DNA of 64,000 bases. Source: Micavibrio sp. (lineage in GTDB: Bacteria; Pseudomonadota; Alphaproteobacteria; Micavibrionales; Micavibrionaceae). Within the stretch, counting starts at the first letter, position 1. Each line of letters opens with the position of its first letter. This document shows, one piece after another, positions 1-9,154 of the stretch. The translations under genes and the position numbers were made by a program. The stretch spans positions 62,001 through 126,000 of the forward strand of contig BQJE01000002.1 in assembly GCA_021604545.1 (NCBI GenBank), read 5' to 3'. The notes below the pieces were generated by a model that was not told where the DNA came from, did no database searches, and saw only the letters and a list, made by a program, of their open reading frames with translations.

Positions 1-689
1 AGATGGAACAACAAACCTTCGAAATTCGTCAGTTAAGAGAACAGCTGGAAAGAGCAACCAGTGATCTGGAGTTGCGTATTCAGGATCTTGAATCGGGACG
101 AAGCGCGTCGGCAACCCGCGCCCCAAAATATACCGCTAAGCCGCCATCGCAAGTTGCCCCGCCCCCTCAACAGAACAATGCGCAAAACAATATTATTTTG
201 GACACTCGCAAGCCGCAAAATGTTCAGCCTTCTACAGGCAATGCTACAGGAGGGGGGCGTTTGGGAACAATTAACCAGAATTCCGCTCCGGTGTCTGGCG
301 GATTGGATCATGCCGCCGCCGCTTACGAGAACGCCTTTGCTTTGCTTAAGGGCAGCAATTTTGATGCGGCAGAAAAGGAATTCGGTAATTTTCTTAGTCA
401 GTATCCGGATCATGTTTTGTCGTCGAATGCCAAATACTGGTACGGCGAGACTTTTTATGTGCGGGCCGATTATGAGCGGGCAGCACGCATCTTTGCCGAA
501 AGTTACCAGCAGGCTCCGCGCGGTGCCAAGGCACAGGATAATCTGCTGAAGCTGGGTATGTCGTTGGCCGGGATGGGCAATAAAAAAGATGCCTGTACAG
601 CCCTGCGCCAGTTGAACAAGGAAAATCCCGGCGGCACGACGCCGGTTTTACGCCGCGGGCAGCAGGAAATGAACCGCCTCGGCTGCTAA
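1..689 (+). CDS. cpoB: Cell division coordinator CpoB (YbgF), 5' truncated
   Basis: Periplasmic TPR protein of the Tol-Pal system, which coordinates outer-membrane constriction with septal peptidoglycan synthesis. The visible N-terminus is a heptad-rich coiled coil (about residues 1-35) that in the family follows a signal peptide, so the true start lies upstream of the window. A Pro/Gln/Asn-rich linker follows (about 40-100), then a C-terminal TPR region (about 102-225) of the kind 'YENAFALLKGSNFDAAEKEF'. It ends with a Cys two residues from the TPR block. A palindromic repeat begins directly after the stop codon and tilS follows some 600 bp later. The identification rests on domain order and on the usual tol-pal-cpoB-tilS-ftsH gene order of alphaproteobacteria. 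Confidence 0.9.
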   Translation, partial: MEQQTFEIRQLREQLERATSDLELRIQDLESGRSASATRAPKYTAKPPSQVAPPPQQNNAQNNIILDTRKPQNVQPSTGNATGGGRLGTINQNSAPVSGGLDHAAAAYENAFALLKGSNFDAAEKEFGNFLSQYPDHVLSSNAKYWYGETFYVRADYERAARIFAESYQQAPRGAKAQDNLLKLGMSLAGMGNKKDACTALRQLNKENPGGTTPVLRRGQQEMNRLGC

Positions 690-828
690 ACGTGTCGGCA
701 TTCTTCATCTTTTGGTCTGCAAACAGCACTTTTCTGCGCTTCCAGTACTCAAATACCGAAATGTATATTCCGTTCCGGTTCTCGAAAAGTGCTGTTTTCG
801 ACACAAAATCCTTTGAATGCCGGCACGT
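690..828. repeat. Nested palindromic repeat, copy 1
   Basis: The element begins at the base after the cpoB stop. Outer arms at about 692-703 and 815-826 are complementary at 11 of 12 positions (GTGTCGGCATTC / GAATGCCGGCAC). Inner arms at 722-734 and 784-796 are a perfect 13-bp inverted repeat (AACAGCACTTTTC / GAAAAGTGCTGTT). A second copy at 24354-24480 shares blocks such as CTGCAAAC, CTTCC.GT.CTC and CCGGTTCTCGAAA and the same nesting, and also starts directly after a plus-strand stop codon (tadC). It could act as a terminator or as a mobile palindromic element. The pairing was read by eye. Confidence 0.7.
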
Positions 829-929
829 TGTAGAAAGTCTCTTGTCACAATAAAATGTGCTTTGCTTTAGATTACCTTGTATGTAAGCCACTGATTTCAT
901 TTTGTTATTCACGTTCGTCAGTTTGTTCC

Positions 930-1175
930 TCATTTTTTGGGGGAGGGGTCCCCCTCTTTGAATTTTAGGCTCATTTTATAGGCAAGCCCTTGTTTTAACA
1001 GGAAGAACCATAGTCCTTCTTTCTGTTCCGCAGATTCACTATTTTCATATTCATTAACCGCAGATGAACACCCGCCTTCGCTGCTACGCAGCTTCGGACG
1101 GGCAGGCGGATGGACACAGATAAGCGCCGTTAAAAATCTGTGTCTATCTGTGTTCATCCGTGGTTCGTTTTTCAT
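930..1175 (-). CDS. Short ORF over a dispersed palindromic repeat, doubtful gene
   Basis: An 81-codon minus-strand frame whose ATG lies 6 nt downstream of the -10 hexamer of a consensus promoter, so any mRNA would be leaderless. Its N-terminus (MKNEPRMNTDRHRF) is the translation of a palindromic repeat: arms 1107-1122 and 1145-1160 pair at 15 of 16 positions, and a smaller GCTGC-TAC-GCAGC-like hairpin lies at about 1079-1091. As I recall, sequences encoding 'MNTDxHR' are scattered in many unrelated bacterial genomes and are usually non-coding. The stop overlaps the ATG of another minus-strand frame (933 down to 394) that mostly runs antisense to cpoB. I think the promoter is real and the protein questionable. 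Confidence 0.25.
   Translation of the reverse strand: MKNEPRMNTDRHRFLTALICVHPPARPKLRSSEGGCSSAVNEYENSESAEQKEGLWFFLLKQGLAYKMSLKFKEGDPSPKK
1053..1165. repeat. Dispersed 'cgcagatgaacac' type palindromic repeat
   Basis: It runs from 'ttaaccgcagatgaacac' to 'catccgtggttcg'. The half-sites CGGATGGACACAGATA (1107-1122) and TATCTGTGTTCATCCG (1145-1160) form a long hairpin with one mismatch. A second copy of the GATGAACAC half lies at 1062-1070 and a short hairpin between them. It sits inside the 615-bp cpoB-tilS gap, between the copy-1 palindrome and the minus-strand promoter, and looks like an insertion of an interspersed repeat. Confidence 0.6.
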
Positions 1176-1181
1176 GCCGAC

Positions 1182-1210
1182 AGTATAGGAAATATATCCT
1201 ATTTTGTCAA
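1182..1210 (-). promoter_or_regulatory. Consensus sigma-70-type promoter with internal dyad, copy 1
   Basis: On the minus strand the -35 is TTGACA (1210-1205), then a 17-nt spacer, then the -10 TATACT (1187-1182), and an ATG 6 nt further on at 1175. An AGGA-N6-TCCT dyad (1187-1200) fills the -10/spacer region, where a repressor could bind. Nearly the same arrangement occurs at 24954-24982, again directly before a minus-strand ATG. The bases from 1211 to 1304, up to tilS, hold only the tilS Shine-Dalgarno (GAGGAG, 1291). Confidence 0.6.
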
Positions 1211-1304
1211 GGGTTTAAACTGGGGGTGGGGCAGGACTTTAAAATTGCCTTTGTTTTGTAAAAATGCTTCTTAAAGCTATAAAAATTGTTGAGGAGCCAA
1301 AGAC

Positions 1305-2372
1305 ATGGCCGAAGCGGCATTATCATTAGAGCAAGAACAAGCGCAGCCCCTGACGCCGGAAGCGTTTGCGGCGCTGCTGGCGGCCGGCTTTACGCAAATG
1401 CTGGCCGGGATTGAAAAGGTGGCGGTTGGCGTGTCCGGTGGGCCGGATTCTATGGCGCTGGCGAAGTTATTGGCGGAGTGGTCAGAGCAAAGTGGCGGCC
1501 CGGCCATTCATATCCTCAGTGTTGATCACGGTCTGCGGCCCGAAGCGGCGCAGGAAGCGGCGCAAGTTGGGGAATGGGCCAAAGACTGGCCCGGCGTGAC
1601 ACATTCGGTTCTGACCGTATCGAAAGACAAGGAAGAGCAAAGCTCAACACGGATCATGGAGAATGCAAGAGCAGCGCGGTATAAGGCTTTGGAGGCTCAT
1701 TGTAAGGCCCGCGGCATTCGTCATCTCTTTCTCGCCCATCATCAGGACGATCAGGCCGAGACGTTTTTGTTCCGGCTTGCCAAGGGTAGCGGTTTGGATG
1801 GGTTGGCGGCGATGGCGCCGGCGCAGGATTACAGCGGCAATCTTGTGTTGCTGAGACCTCTTTTGGATGTGCCAAAGGATCGATTGATTGCGACGTGCGA
1901 AGATCGTGGTGTTTCTTTTGTGAATGATCCGAGCAATGAGGCGGAGAAGTTTGCAAGGCCGCGTTTAAGGAAGGCGCGGGCGGCGCTGGAGGAAGAAGGT
2001 TTAACGTCGAAGCGTTTATCGGTAACGGCGCTGCGGCTGGCGCGGGCACGGCAGGCGCTGGACCAGATTGCTGATATGGCGGTACAGGATGTCACGATTG
2101 AAAATGAACCAAAACGTATCGTATTGAATAATGAAGTTTTAAAAGCCTGGCCGGGGGAAATCGGTTTGCGGATTTTGATCAAGGCGATCAATACGCTGGG
2201 CACGGAAAGCGCTTACGGCCCGCGCATGGAAAAGGTCGAGGCGCTGTTCGAGGCGCTGATGCTGGAGCCAGAGTTTCGTAAGCGGACGCTGGGTGGCGTG
2301 ATTGTTGATCGGGATGATAAGGCAAACACAGTTTTGCTTACGACAGAGCGGGCGGCGGAAAAGCAGGACTAA
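1305..2372 (+). CDS. tilS: tRNA(Ile)-lysidine synthase
   Basis: It ligates lysine to C34 of the CAU-anticodon tRNA-Ile, using ATP, so that the tRNA reads AUA. The N-type ATP pyrophosphatase PP-loop SGGPDS is at residues 44-49. It is followed by 'SVDHGLRPEA' and the family motif 'HLFLAHHQDDQAETFLFRLA' with a paired-His region around residues 145-158, then 'RPLL' and 'DPSN' blocks. At 355 residues it is shorter than the enterobacterial enzyme, as is usual in alphaproteobacteria. GAGGAG lies 9 nt before the chosen ATG. It sits between cpoB and ftsH, the common order. Confidence 0.95.
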   Translation: MAEAALSLEQEQAQPLTPEAFAALLAAGFTQMLAGIEKVAVGVSGGPDSMALAKLLAEWSEQSGGPAIHILSVDHGLRPEAAQEAAQVGEWAKDWPGVTHSVLTVSKDKEEQSSTRIMENARAARYKALEAHCKARGIRHLFLAHHQDDQAETFLFRLAKGSGLDGLAAMAPAQDYSGNLVLLRPLLDVPKDRLIATCEDRGVSFVNDPSNEAEKFARPRLRKARAALEEEGLTSKRLSVTALRLARARQALDQIADMAVQDVTIENEPKRIVLNNEVLKAWPGEIGLRILIKAINTLGTESAYGPRMEKVEALFEALMLEPEFRKRTLGGVIVDRDDKANTVLLTTERAAEKQD

Positions 2373-2468
2373 ATCCGCAGCAAGCCTTGTTTCCTTGGAT
2401 AAAACTGCTATTTATTAACTAGACTTAAGATGATGTGCTGCGCTTTCAGCGCTAAGAAAGGCAAGATT

Positions 2469-4391
2469 TTGAATACATTTGGCAAAAATATGGTGTTCTG
2501 GCTGGCGATCGGCCTGTTTTTGATGTTCCTGTTCAATATTTTTCAGGGTACGCAGCAGCAGGGTGCGACCAGCCGTGAAGACATTGCTTACAGTGATTTT
2601 ATGGTCGAGGCTAAAGCTGGACGCATTTCTGACGTGATCATTCAGGGCGAGCAGGTTGAAGGTCATTTTGCCAGTTCCGGTGAATTGTTTAAAACTCAGG
2701 TACCGCCGAATGAAAATGTTGTTCAGCGTCTGGAGGGGACTGGTGTCAAAATTACAGCCGAAGAAGTAGACCCCGAGGAGATTAGTTTTTTCAGTATTCT
2801 TATCTCGTTGTTGCCCGCTTTTCTGATTATTGGTGTCTGGATTTTGTTTATGCGTCAGATGCAGGGCGGCAAGGGCGGTGGTGCCATGGGTTTTGGCAAG
2901 TCGCGTGCCAAAATGCTAACCGAGCAGCATGGACGCAAAACATTCGAAGATGTCGCCGGGATTGAGGAAGCCAAGCAGGAACTTGAAGAAGTTGTTGAAT
3001 TTCTAAAGGACCCGCAAAAATTCCAGCGCCTTGGTGGTCAAATTCCCAAGGGTGCGCTTTTGGTTGGTCAGCCAGGAACCGGTAAAACTCTTATAGCGCG
3101 CGCTGTGGCCGGTGAAGCCAATGTGCCGTTCTTCACAATATCCGGTTCCGATTTTGTTGAAATGTTTGTCGGTGTTGGTGCGTCCCGCGTGCGCGATATG
3201 TTCGAGCAGGGCAAGAAAAACGCGCCATGCATTATTTTCATTGACGAGATTGATGCGGTCGGGCGTCATCGTGGAGCGGGCCTTGGTGGTGGTAATGATG
3301 AACGTGAGCAGACACTCAACCAGTTGCTGGTTGAGATGGATGGGTTTGAATCCAATGAAGGTGTGATTATTCTGGCCGCAACCAACCGCCCGGATGTGCT
3401 TGATCCGGCGCTGTTGCGTCCTGGCCGTTTCGATCGTCAGATCGTCGTGCCGCTTCCTGATGTGAAGGGCCGTGAAAAAATTCTTAAAGTGCATATGAAG
3501 AAAGTACCGCTGGCCGGCAATGTTGATGCGAGCGTAATCGCGCGCGGATCCCCTGGTTTTTCCGGTGCTGATTTAGCCAATCTGGTGAATGAGGCAGCGT
3601 TGCTGGCAGCACGTCATAACAAACGTGTCGTTGGGATGGAAGATTTCGAGGAAGCCAAGGATAAGGTGATGATGGGCGCCCAGCGCAAATCGATGGTGAT
3701 GAGCGATGATGAGAAAAAACTCACGGCTTATCACGAGGCCGGGCACGCGATTGTGACGATACATGAGCCGGCATCGGATCCGATCCACAAGGCCACAATT
3801 ATGCCGCGGGGCCGTGCGCTTGGTATGGTGATGCGCCTGCCCGAAGGCGATCGTTTGTCGATGGCCAGGGAAAAGCTGCATGCTGATTTGTCTGTGGCGA
3901 TGGGCGGCCGTGTTGCGGAAGAGCTTATTTTCGGTGATGACAAAGTGACAACAGGGGCGTCCAGTGATATTTCGATGGCGACCAATATGGCGCGTAAAAT
4001 GGTGACCGAATGGGGAATGAGCGACAAGCTCGGGCCGCTTCGTTATGCCTCCGATCAGGAAGAAGTATTCCTCGGCCATTCGGTGGCGCAGAGCAAAAAC
4101 ATGTCGGATGAAACCGCGGCGCTGGTAGATTCGGAAGTGCGGCGCATTGTTGAAGATGGCTATAAACGCGCGACAAAAATCCTGAAAGAAAATATGGATG
4201 AGCTGCATACGCTGGCTAAAGGGTTGCTCGAATATGAGATGTTGTCCGGTGACGAGATTAAGGATTTGCTGGCTGGCAGACCGATTATTCGCGACGATCC
4301 TGATGATGAGGAAAAAGATGATAAGAAACCCAAATCATCGGTGCCGAGCGGTGGGGGTATTAAAGGCGGTGAGGTCCCACAAGGGGCTTAA
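2469..4391 (+). CDS. ftsH: ATP-dependent zinc metalloprotease FtsH
   Basis: Membrane-anchored AAA+ protease that degrades misfolded membrane proteins and short-lived regulators. It has two N-terminal transmembrane segments (about residues 7-24 and 108-128 of the long frame), a Walker A GQPGTGKT, Walker B FIDEIDA, the SRH region '[17 protein letters not shown]', and the zinc site HEAGH (residue 435 in the long frame). An upstream ATG at 2430 is possible, but the family N-terminus begins 'MNxFGKN'. That matches TTG at 2469 ([14 protein letters not shown]), preceded by AAGAAAGG, so I chose it. The Walker A has Gln where the family nearly always has Pro (GPPGTGKT). The acidic/basic C-terminal tail is normal. 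Confidence 0.96.
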   Translation: MNTFGKNMVFWLAIGLFLMFLFNIFQGTQQQGATSREDIAYSDFMVEAKAGRISDVIIQGEQVEGHFASSGELFKTQVPPNENVVQRLEGTGVKITAEEVDPEEISFFSILISLLPAFLIIGVWILFMRQMQGGKGGGAMGFGKSRAKMLTEQHGRKTFEDVAGIEEAKQELEEVVEFLKDPQKFQRLGGQIPKGALLVGQPGTGKTLIARAVAGEANVPFFTISGSDFVEMFVGVGASRVRDMFEQGKKNAPCIIFIDEIDAVGRHRGAGLGGGNDEREQTLNQLLVEMDGFESNEGVIILAATNRPDVLDPALLRPGRFDRQIVVPLPDVKGREKILKVHMKKVPLAGNVDASVIARGSPGFSGADLANLVNEAALLAARHNKRVVGMEDFEEAKDKVMMGAQRKSMVMSDDEKKLTAYHEAGHAIVTIHEPASDPIHKATIMPRGRALGMVMRLPEGDRLSMAREKLHADLSVAMGGRVAEELIFGDDKVTTGASSDISMATNMARKMVTEWGMSDKLGPLRYASDQEEVFLGHSVAQSKNMSDETAALVDSEVRRIVEDGYKRATKILKENMDELHTLAKGLLEYEMLSGDEIKDLLAGRPIIRDDPDDEEKDDKKPKSSVPSGGGIKGGEVPQGA

Positions 4392-4489
4392 ACCCGCGGT
4401 CTTAAGGTTATACATCAGACGTCTTGCATATTCAAAATCATTCCGATATCTATTAATAGAATAACCGTTTCGTACAAAGGAGAGAAATT

Positions 4490-4642
4490 ATGAGCGAAGA
4501 AGATAATGCTTCAGACGGCAATTACCCAACATGTACCGTTAAGTGCAAAAAATCCGGAGACGGGTGTAAGAAAACATGTTGTAAGGAAAATAGCCCTACA
4601 CACGCCACTTACGGTATACATGTTTGTGAAGACCACAAATAG
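4490..4642 (+). CDS. Small cysteine-rich protein (50 aa)
   Basis: A 50-residue ORF with a very strong Shine-Dalgarno (AAAGGAGAG, 6 nt before ATG). It has six Cys (15, 19, 26, 30, 31, 46) and three C-terminal His (38, 44, 49). The CxxxC...CxxxCC spacing suggests metal binding or a disulfide-knotted small protein. No signal peptide is visible, so cytosolic metal binding is more likely. A plausible promoter lies between it and ftsH (TTGCAT at 4424, 17-nt spacer, TATCTA at 4447). A hairpin (GGGCGT 4648-4653 / ACGCCC 4671-4676) with a T-run in its loop follows. I do not recognise the family and infer that it is real from the ribosome binding site and composition. Confidence 0.65.
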   Translation: MSEEDNASDGNYPTCTVKCKKSGDGCKKTCCKENSPTHATYGIHVCEDHK

Positions 4643-4663
4643 CGCTTGGGCGTCCGGTTTTTT

Positions 4664-5086
4664 TTAAGAAACGCCCGGCTCAACAACATGATTTTTGAAG
4701 GCGGTTAAGGTTTGAGAAAGAGAGAGCGTGTCGTCTTGATCTATGATCAGAGCCTTCACTTTTGCATTCAGGCTTTTGGCAACAATCTTAATGCTGAGGT
4801 TGTCTTGTAAAGCCTCTGTCATTTGAGTGAAGGTTTTATCTATGCCTGGCGCTTTGAAAGTTAAATAGACCTTATTAAGATTATCATCTGTCATGTAGCC
4901 GATATTAATCTCGTTCGGGTCAATTCCATTGCGGCCATATCCTATACTTTCAGAAAACGAATGATCACTATAGGAAAAATGCCTCTGTCTGAAAACGTCC
5001 TGACTGATCCGCTTTAGGCTGTCGGTGAAGCGTTCTTGTCCGGAACCTTGTCCGGTCTCTATTGTGTCTACTAGTTGTGTGTCCAT
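4664..5086 (-). CDS. Hypothetical protein (140 aa)
   Basis: Unrecognised soluble protein, rich in polar residues, with no signal peptide, membrane segment or obvious catalytic motif. The predicted helical C-terminal half (about 80-135, 'TFTQMTEALQDNLSIKIVAK') follows a beta-rich middle. AGGTAGGA stands 5-6 nt before the ATG, which supports translation. It converges with the Cys-rich mini-gene, the two stops being 21 bp apart, and is divergent from glmM. Confidence 0.6.
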   Translation of the reverse strand: MDTQLVDTIETGQGSGQERFTDSLKRISQDVFRQRHFSYSDHSFSESIGYGRNGIDPNEINIGYMTDDNLNKVYLTFKAPGIDKTFTQMTEALQDNLSIKIVAKSLNAKVKALIIDQDDTLSLSQTLTAFKNHVVEPGVS

Positions 5087-5218
5087 TGTTTCCTACCTCA
5101 ATTGTTGCGTAAGAATACCGCAAATACATGTATTATGTCAAAAAGTAGGGCGTTTTTCTTATATATGACTGGAATATAAGCATCTTTGCGGTTAAAACAT
5201 CCCCATAAAGGGCAGGAC

Positions 5219-6583
5219 ATGACACGACAATATTTCGGCACAGACGGCATCAGAGGTCAGGCCAATACATTTCCGATGACGGCGGAGATGTCGCTGAAGG
5301 TTGCTATGGCCACGGCGGTGGTGCTGCGGCAGCGCCGTAACGGCGATCAAACCAATCGGGCGGTGATTGGCAAAGATACGCGTCTGTCTTGCTATATGCT
5401 GGAACAGGCTTTGACGGCCGGATTTTTATCGATGGGCATGGAGGTTATTCTCACCGGTCCGATTCCGACGCCAGGTATTGCCAAGCTAACTCAAAGTTTG
5501 CGTGCCGATGTCGGGGTGATGATTTCAGCCTCACATAATTCCTATCAGGATAATGGTATTAAATTGTTCGGCGCAGATGGTCATAAGCTGGGTGATGAAA
5601 TTGAGCAGGCGATCGAGGAGAAATTAGCTGGCGATATCAGTACTGATCTGGCTGCTCCGGGAGAACTTGGTAAGGCACAACGTCTGGATGATGCCCTCGG
5701 GCGCTATGTTGAATCGATCAAGCGGACATTCCCCAAGGGCGAAAGTCTGGACGGCCTGAAGATCGTTGTCGATTGTGCAAACGGCGCCGGATACAAAGTT
5801 GCGCCGATGGTGCTGTGGGAACTTGAGGCCGAAGTGATCGCGATTGGTTGTACGCCCAATGGGCGCAACATCAATGAAGGTTATGGGGCCACCGCGACGG
5901 GCAATCTTCAGAAGGCTGTGGTTGAGAACAAGGCTGACGTTGGGATTGCGCTTGATGGGGATGCCGATCGCCTGATCATGGTTGATGAAAAAGGCAACGT
6001 AATTGACGGCGATCAGTTAATGGCGGCCCTGGCTTTGTCATGGAAGGAGCAAGGGCTGCTCAAAAATGATGGTGTTGTAACAACAGTCATGTCTAACCTT
6101 GGTCTTGAACGGCTTTTAAAAGAAAAAAATATCAAGATGGAGCGGGCGGCGGTTGGTGACCGTTATGTCGTCGAGCTGATGCGCAAAGGCGGGTACAATC
6201 TTGGCGGCGAGCAATCAGGCCATATTATTTTATCCGATCATTCAACAACCGGTGACGGGTTGCTGGCGGCGCTGCATGTGCTGGCGATTTTAAAATCGCA
6301 GGGCAAGCCGGCAAGTCAGGCTCTGAATTTGTTTAAACCCTTGCCGCAAATTTTGCGCAGTGTGCGTTTTGAAAATGGAGCAAAGCCGCTGGATAATGCA
6401 CAAGTGCAGGAAGCAATTAAACGAGCCGAGAAAACATTGGTGGACGATGGTCGCGTCCTCGTGCGGGCTTCGGGAACCGAGCCGGTGATCCGGGTGATGG
6501 CAGAAGGCGACAACCCGAAGACGATTGAAAATGTTGTCGGTGACTTGTGTGCGGTGATTGAAAAGGCTGTGCGGCAGGCCTAG
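5219..6583 (+). CDS. glmM: Phosphoglucosamine mutase
   Basis: It interconverts glucosamine-6-phosphate and glucosamine-1-phosphate on the route to UDP-GlcNAc, the precursor of peptidoglycan and lipid A. The start MTRQYFGTDGIRG is the family N-terminus. A TTG 33 nt upstream extends the frame but is unlikely, and AAAGGG precedes the chosen ATG. The active-site phosphoserine loop ISASHN has Ser105, the metal loop is 'DGDADR', and the phosphate-binding C-terminal loop is 'RASGTEPVIRVMAEG'. The 454-residue length fits. MurA at 54.5 kb uses the downstream product. Confidence 0.96.
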   Translation: MTRQYFGTDGIRGQANTFPMTAEMSLKVAMATAVVLRQRRNGDQTNRAVIGKDTRLSCYMLEQALTAGFLSMGMEVILTGPIPTPGIAKLTQSLRADVGVMISASHNSYQDNGIKLFGADGHKLGDEIEQAIEEKLAGDISTDLAAPGELGKAQRLDDALGRYVESIKRTFPKGESLDGLKIVVDCANGAGYKVAPMVLWELEAEVIAIGCTPNGRNINEGYGATATGNLQKAVVENKADVGIALDGDADRLIMVDEKGNVIDGDQLMAALALSWKEQGLLKNDGVVTTVMSNLGLERLLKEKNIKMERAAVGDRYVVELMRKGGYNLGGEQSGHIILSDHSTTGDGLLAALHVLAILKSQGKPASQALNLFKPLPQILRSVRFENGAKPLDNAQVQEAIKRAEKTLVDDGRVLVRASGTEPVIRVMAEGDNPKTIENVVGDLCAVIEKAVRQA

Positions 6584-6697
6584 ACTTGCCGAGGTTTTCG
6601 CCCAATCCATTGACATTTCTTTCTTTTTCTCCTAAGACCCTATGGGATATACAGGGTTTGACCCTGATCCCCCGAAAAAAATAACAAAATAAAGGCC

Positions 6698-7795
6698 ATG
6701 ACCAAACACGAGACACATTTGGCCCTGCTTCCCAGCGGCTTTGTTGATTTGCTGCCGCCCGAAGCGGCGCAGGAGGCTGAGGCTATTGCTGTTCTTATGC
6801 GTGAATTCGCAAGCTTTGGCTATGAGCGTATCAAGCCGCCAATGGTGGAATTTGAAGATAGTTTACTGGCGCCAGGGCCGGGTGCAGCTTTGGCAGGCGA
6901 GACTTTTCGCGTGATGGACCCGGTAACGCACAGAATGATGGGTATTCGCTCGGACATTACACCACAAACAGCGCGCATTGCGTCTTCGCGTTTGGCAGGA
7001 GAGCCAAGACCGCTGAGGCTTGCTTATGCTAATGACGTTCTGCGCACCAAAGCGAGTCAGCAACGCACAGAGCGTCAGTTTTGTCAGGTTGGTTGTGAGT
7101 TGATCGGTGCGGGCGGCGCGGCAGCCGAAATTGAAAGCTGCGTGCTGGCACTAATCGGGCTGGACGCACTTGGTTTAAAGTCGGTTACGATTGATTTATG
7201 CTTACCACAACTTGTCGAAAATATTTTTGACGCGTTTGATGTGTCGGACTCTGATCGGGAAGAATTGCGCGGCGCTATAGAGCGGCGTGAGCAGGACGGG
7301 GTTGAACGTATCAAAGGCCCGGCTGCAAAATTACTGGCAAAGATTATGACGGCATCAGGTGGAGCGGAGAAAATTCTTGAAACTTTAGGAGATGTTCCTG
7401 CAGAAGCGAAGGAAGACATTCAAAAACTCGAAGCTGTTTATACGGGTTTAAACAAGGCCGCCCAGGAGTTGGGCCTTGATGTATCCGTGAGCATTGATCC
7501 GCTGGAAAGCAGGGGTTTTGAGTATCACAGCTCTATTGGTTTTACATTGTTTGCCAAAGGCGTGCGTGGTGAGCTCGGGCGAGGTGGTCGCTATGATGTG
7601 CGTTTTGGGGAGCAGCAGAGCGGTGAGACGGCCACCGGGTTCACTTTGTATATGGATACGATCCGCAGGTACTTGCCCGAGGCACCAAAGAAAGATGTGG
7701 TGAATGTTGCGCTAGATGAAAGCTGGAAAACGATAAGAGAAAAACAAAAAGAAGGACAAATTGTTGTTCGTGATACGAAGAGTAAGGGGAGTTAA
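6698..7795 (+). CDS. hisZ: ATP phosphoribosyltransferase regulatory subunit HisZ
   Basis: A class-II aminoacyl-tRNA-synthetase-like (HisRS paralogue) subunit needed by short-form HisG for the first step of histidine synthesis. The N-terminal 'LLPSGFVDLLPPEAAQEA' is the HisZ/HisRS motif 1 region, 'IRSDITPQTARIA' is motif 2-like, and 'GFEYHSSIGFTLFA' with 'ELGRGGRYDVRFG' corresponds to the C-terminal synthetase core. There is no anticodon-binding domain (365 residues), which separates it from HisRS. The stop TAA abuts the purA ATG, so the two are probably cotranscribed. Its partner HisG is 46 kb away at 53255. Confidence 0.92.
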   Translation: MTKHETHLALLPSGFVDLLPPEAAQEAEAIAVLMREFASFGYERIKPPMVEFEDSLLAPGPGAALAGETFRVMDPVTHRMMGIRSDITPQTARIASSRLAGEPRPLRLAYANDVLRTKASQQRTERQFCQVGCELIGAGGAAAEIESCVLALIGLDALGLKSVTIDLCLPQLVENIFDAFDVSDSDREELRGAIERREQDGVERIKGPAAKLLAKIMTASGGAEKILETLGDVPAEAKEDIQKLEAVYTGLNKAAQELGLDVSVSIDPLESRGFEYHSSIGFTLFAKGVRGELGRGGRYDVRFGEQQSGETATGFTLYMDTIRRYLPEAPKKDVVNVALDESWKTIREKQKEGQIVVRDTKSKGS

Positions 7796-9088
<1,293 letters not shown>

Positions 9089-9154
9089 TATTTGATGGAA
9101 TTTACTTTTTAACCATTCACCCTTACACTTTCTGAAGAAGGAAGGTTAAGCCTG

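Noticed and set aside
394..933. 179-codon minus-strand frame crossing cpoB
   Set aside because: More than half is antisense to cpoB, and the start overlaps another doubtful frame. The part outside cpoB is the palindrome. I treat it as a by-product of the repeat, though its 'KTALFENR' motif is used in a finding.
1654..2049. Long minus-strand frame within tilS
   Set aside because: Arg/Pro/Ala-biased shadow of tilS with no Shine-Dalgarno or motif.
3573..4208. 211-codon minus-strand frame within ftsH
   Set aside because: Antisense shadow of the ftsH protease domain; His/Arg-rich composition typical of the complement of coding DNA.
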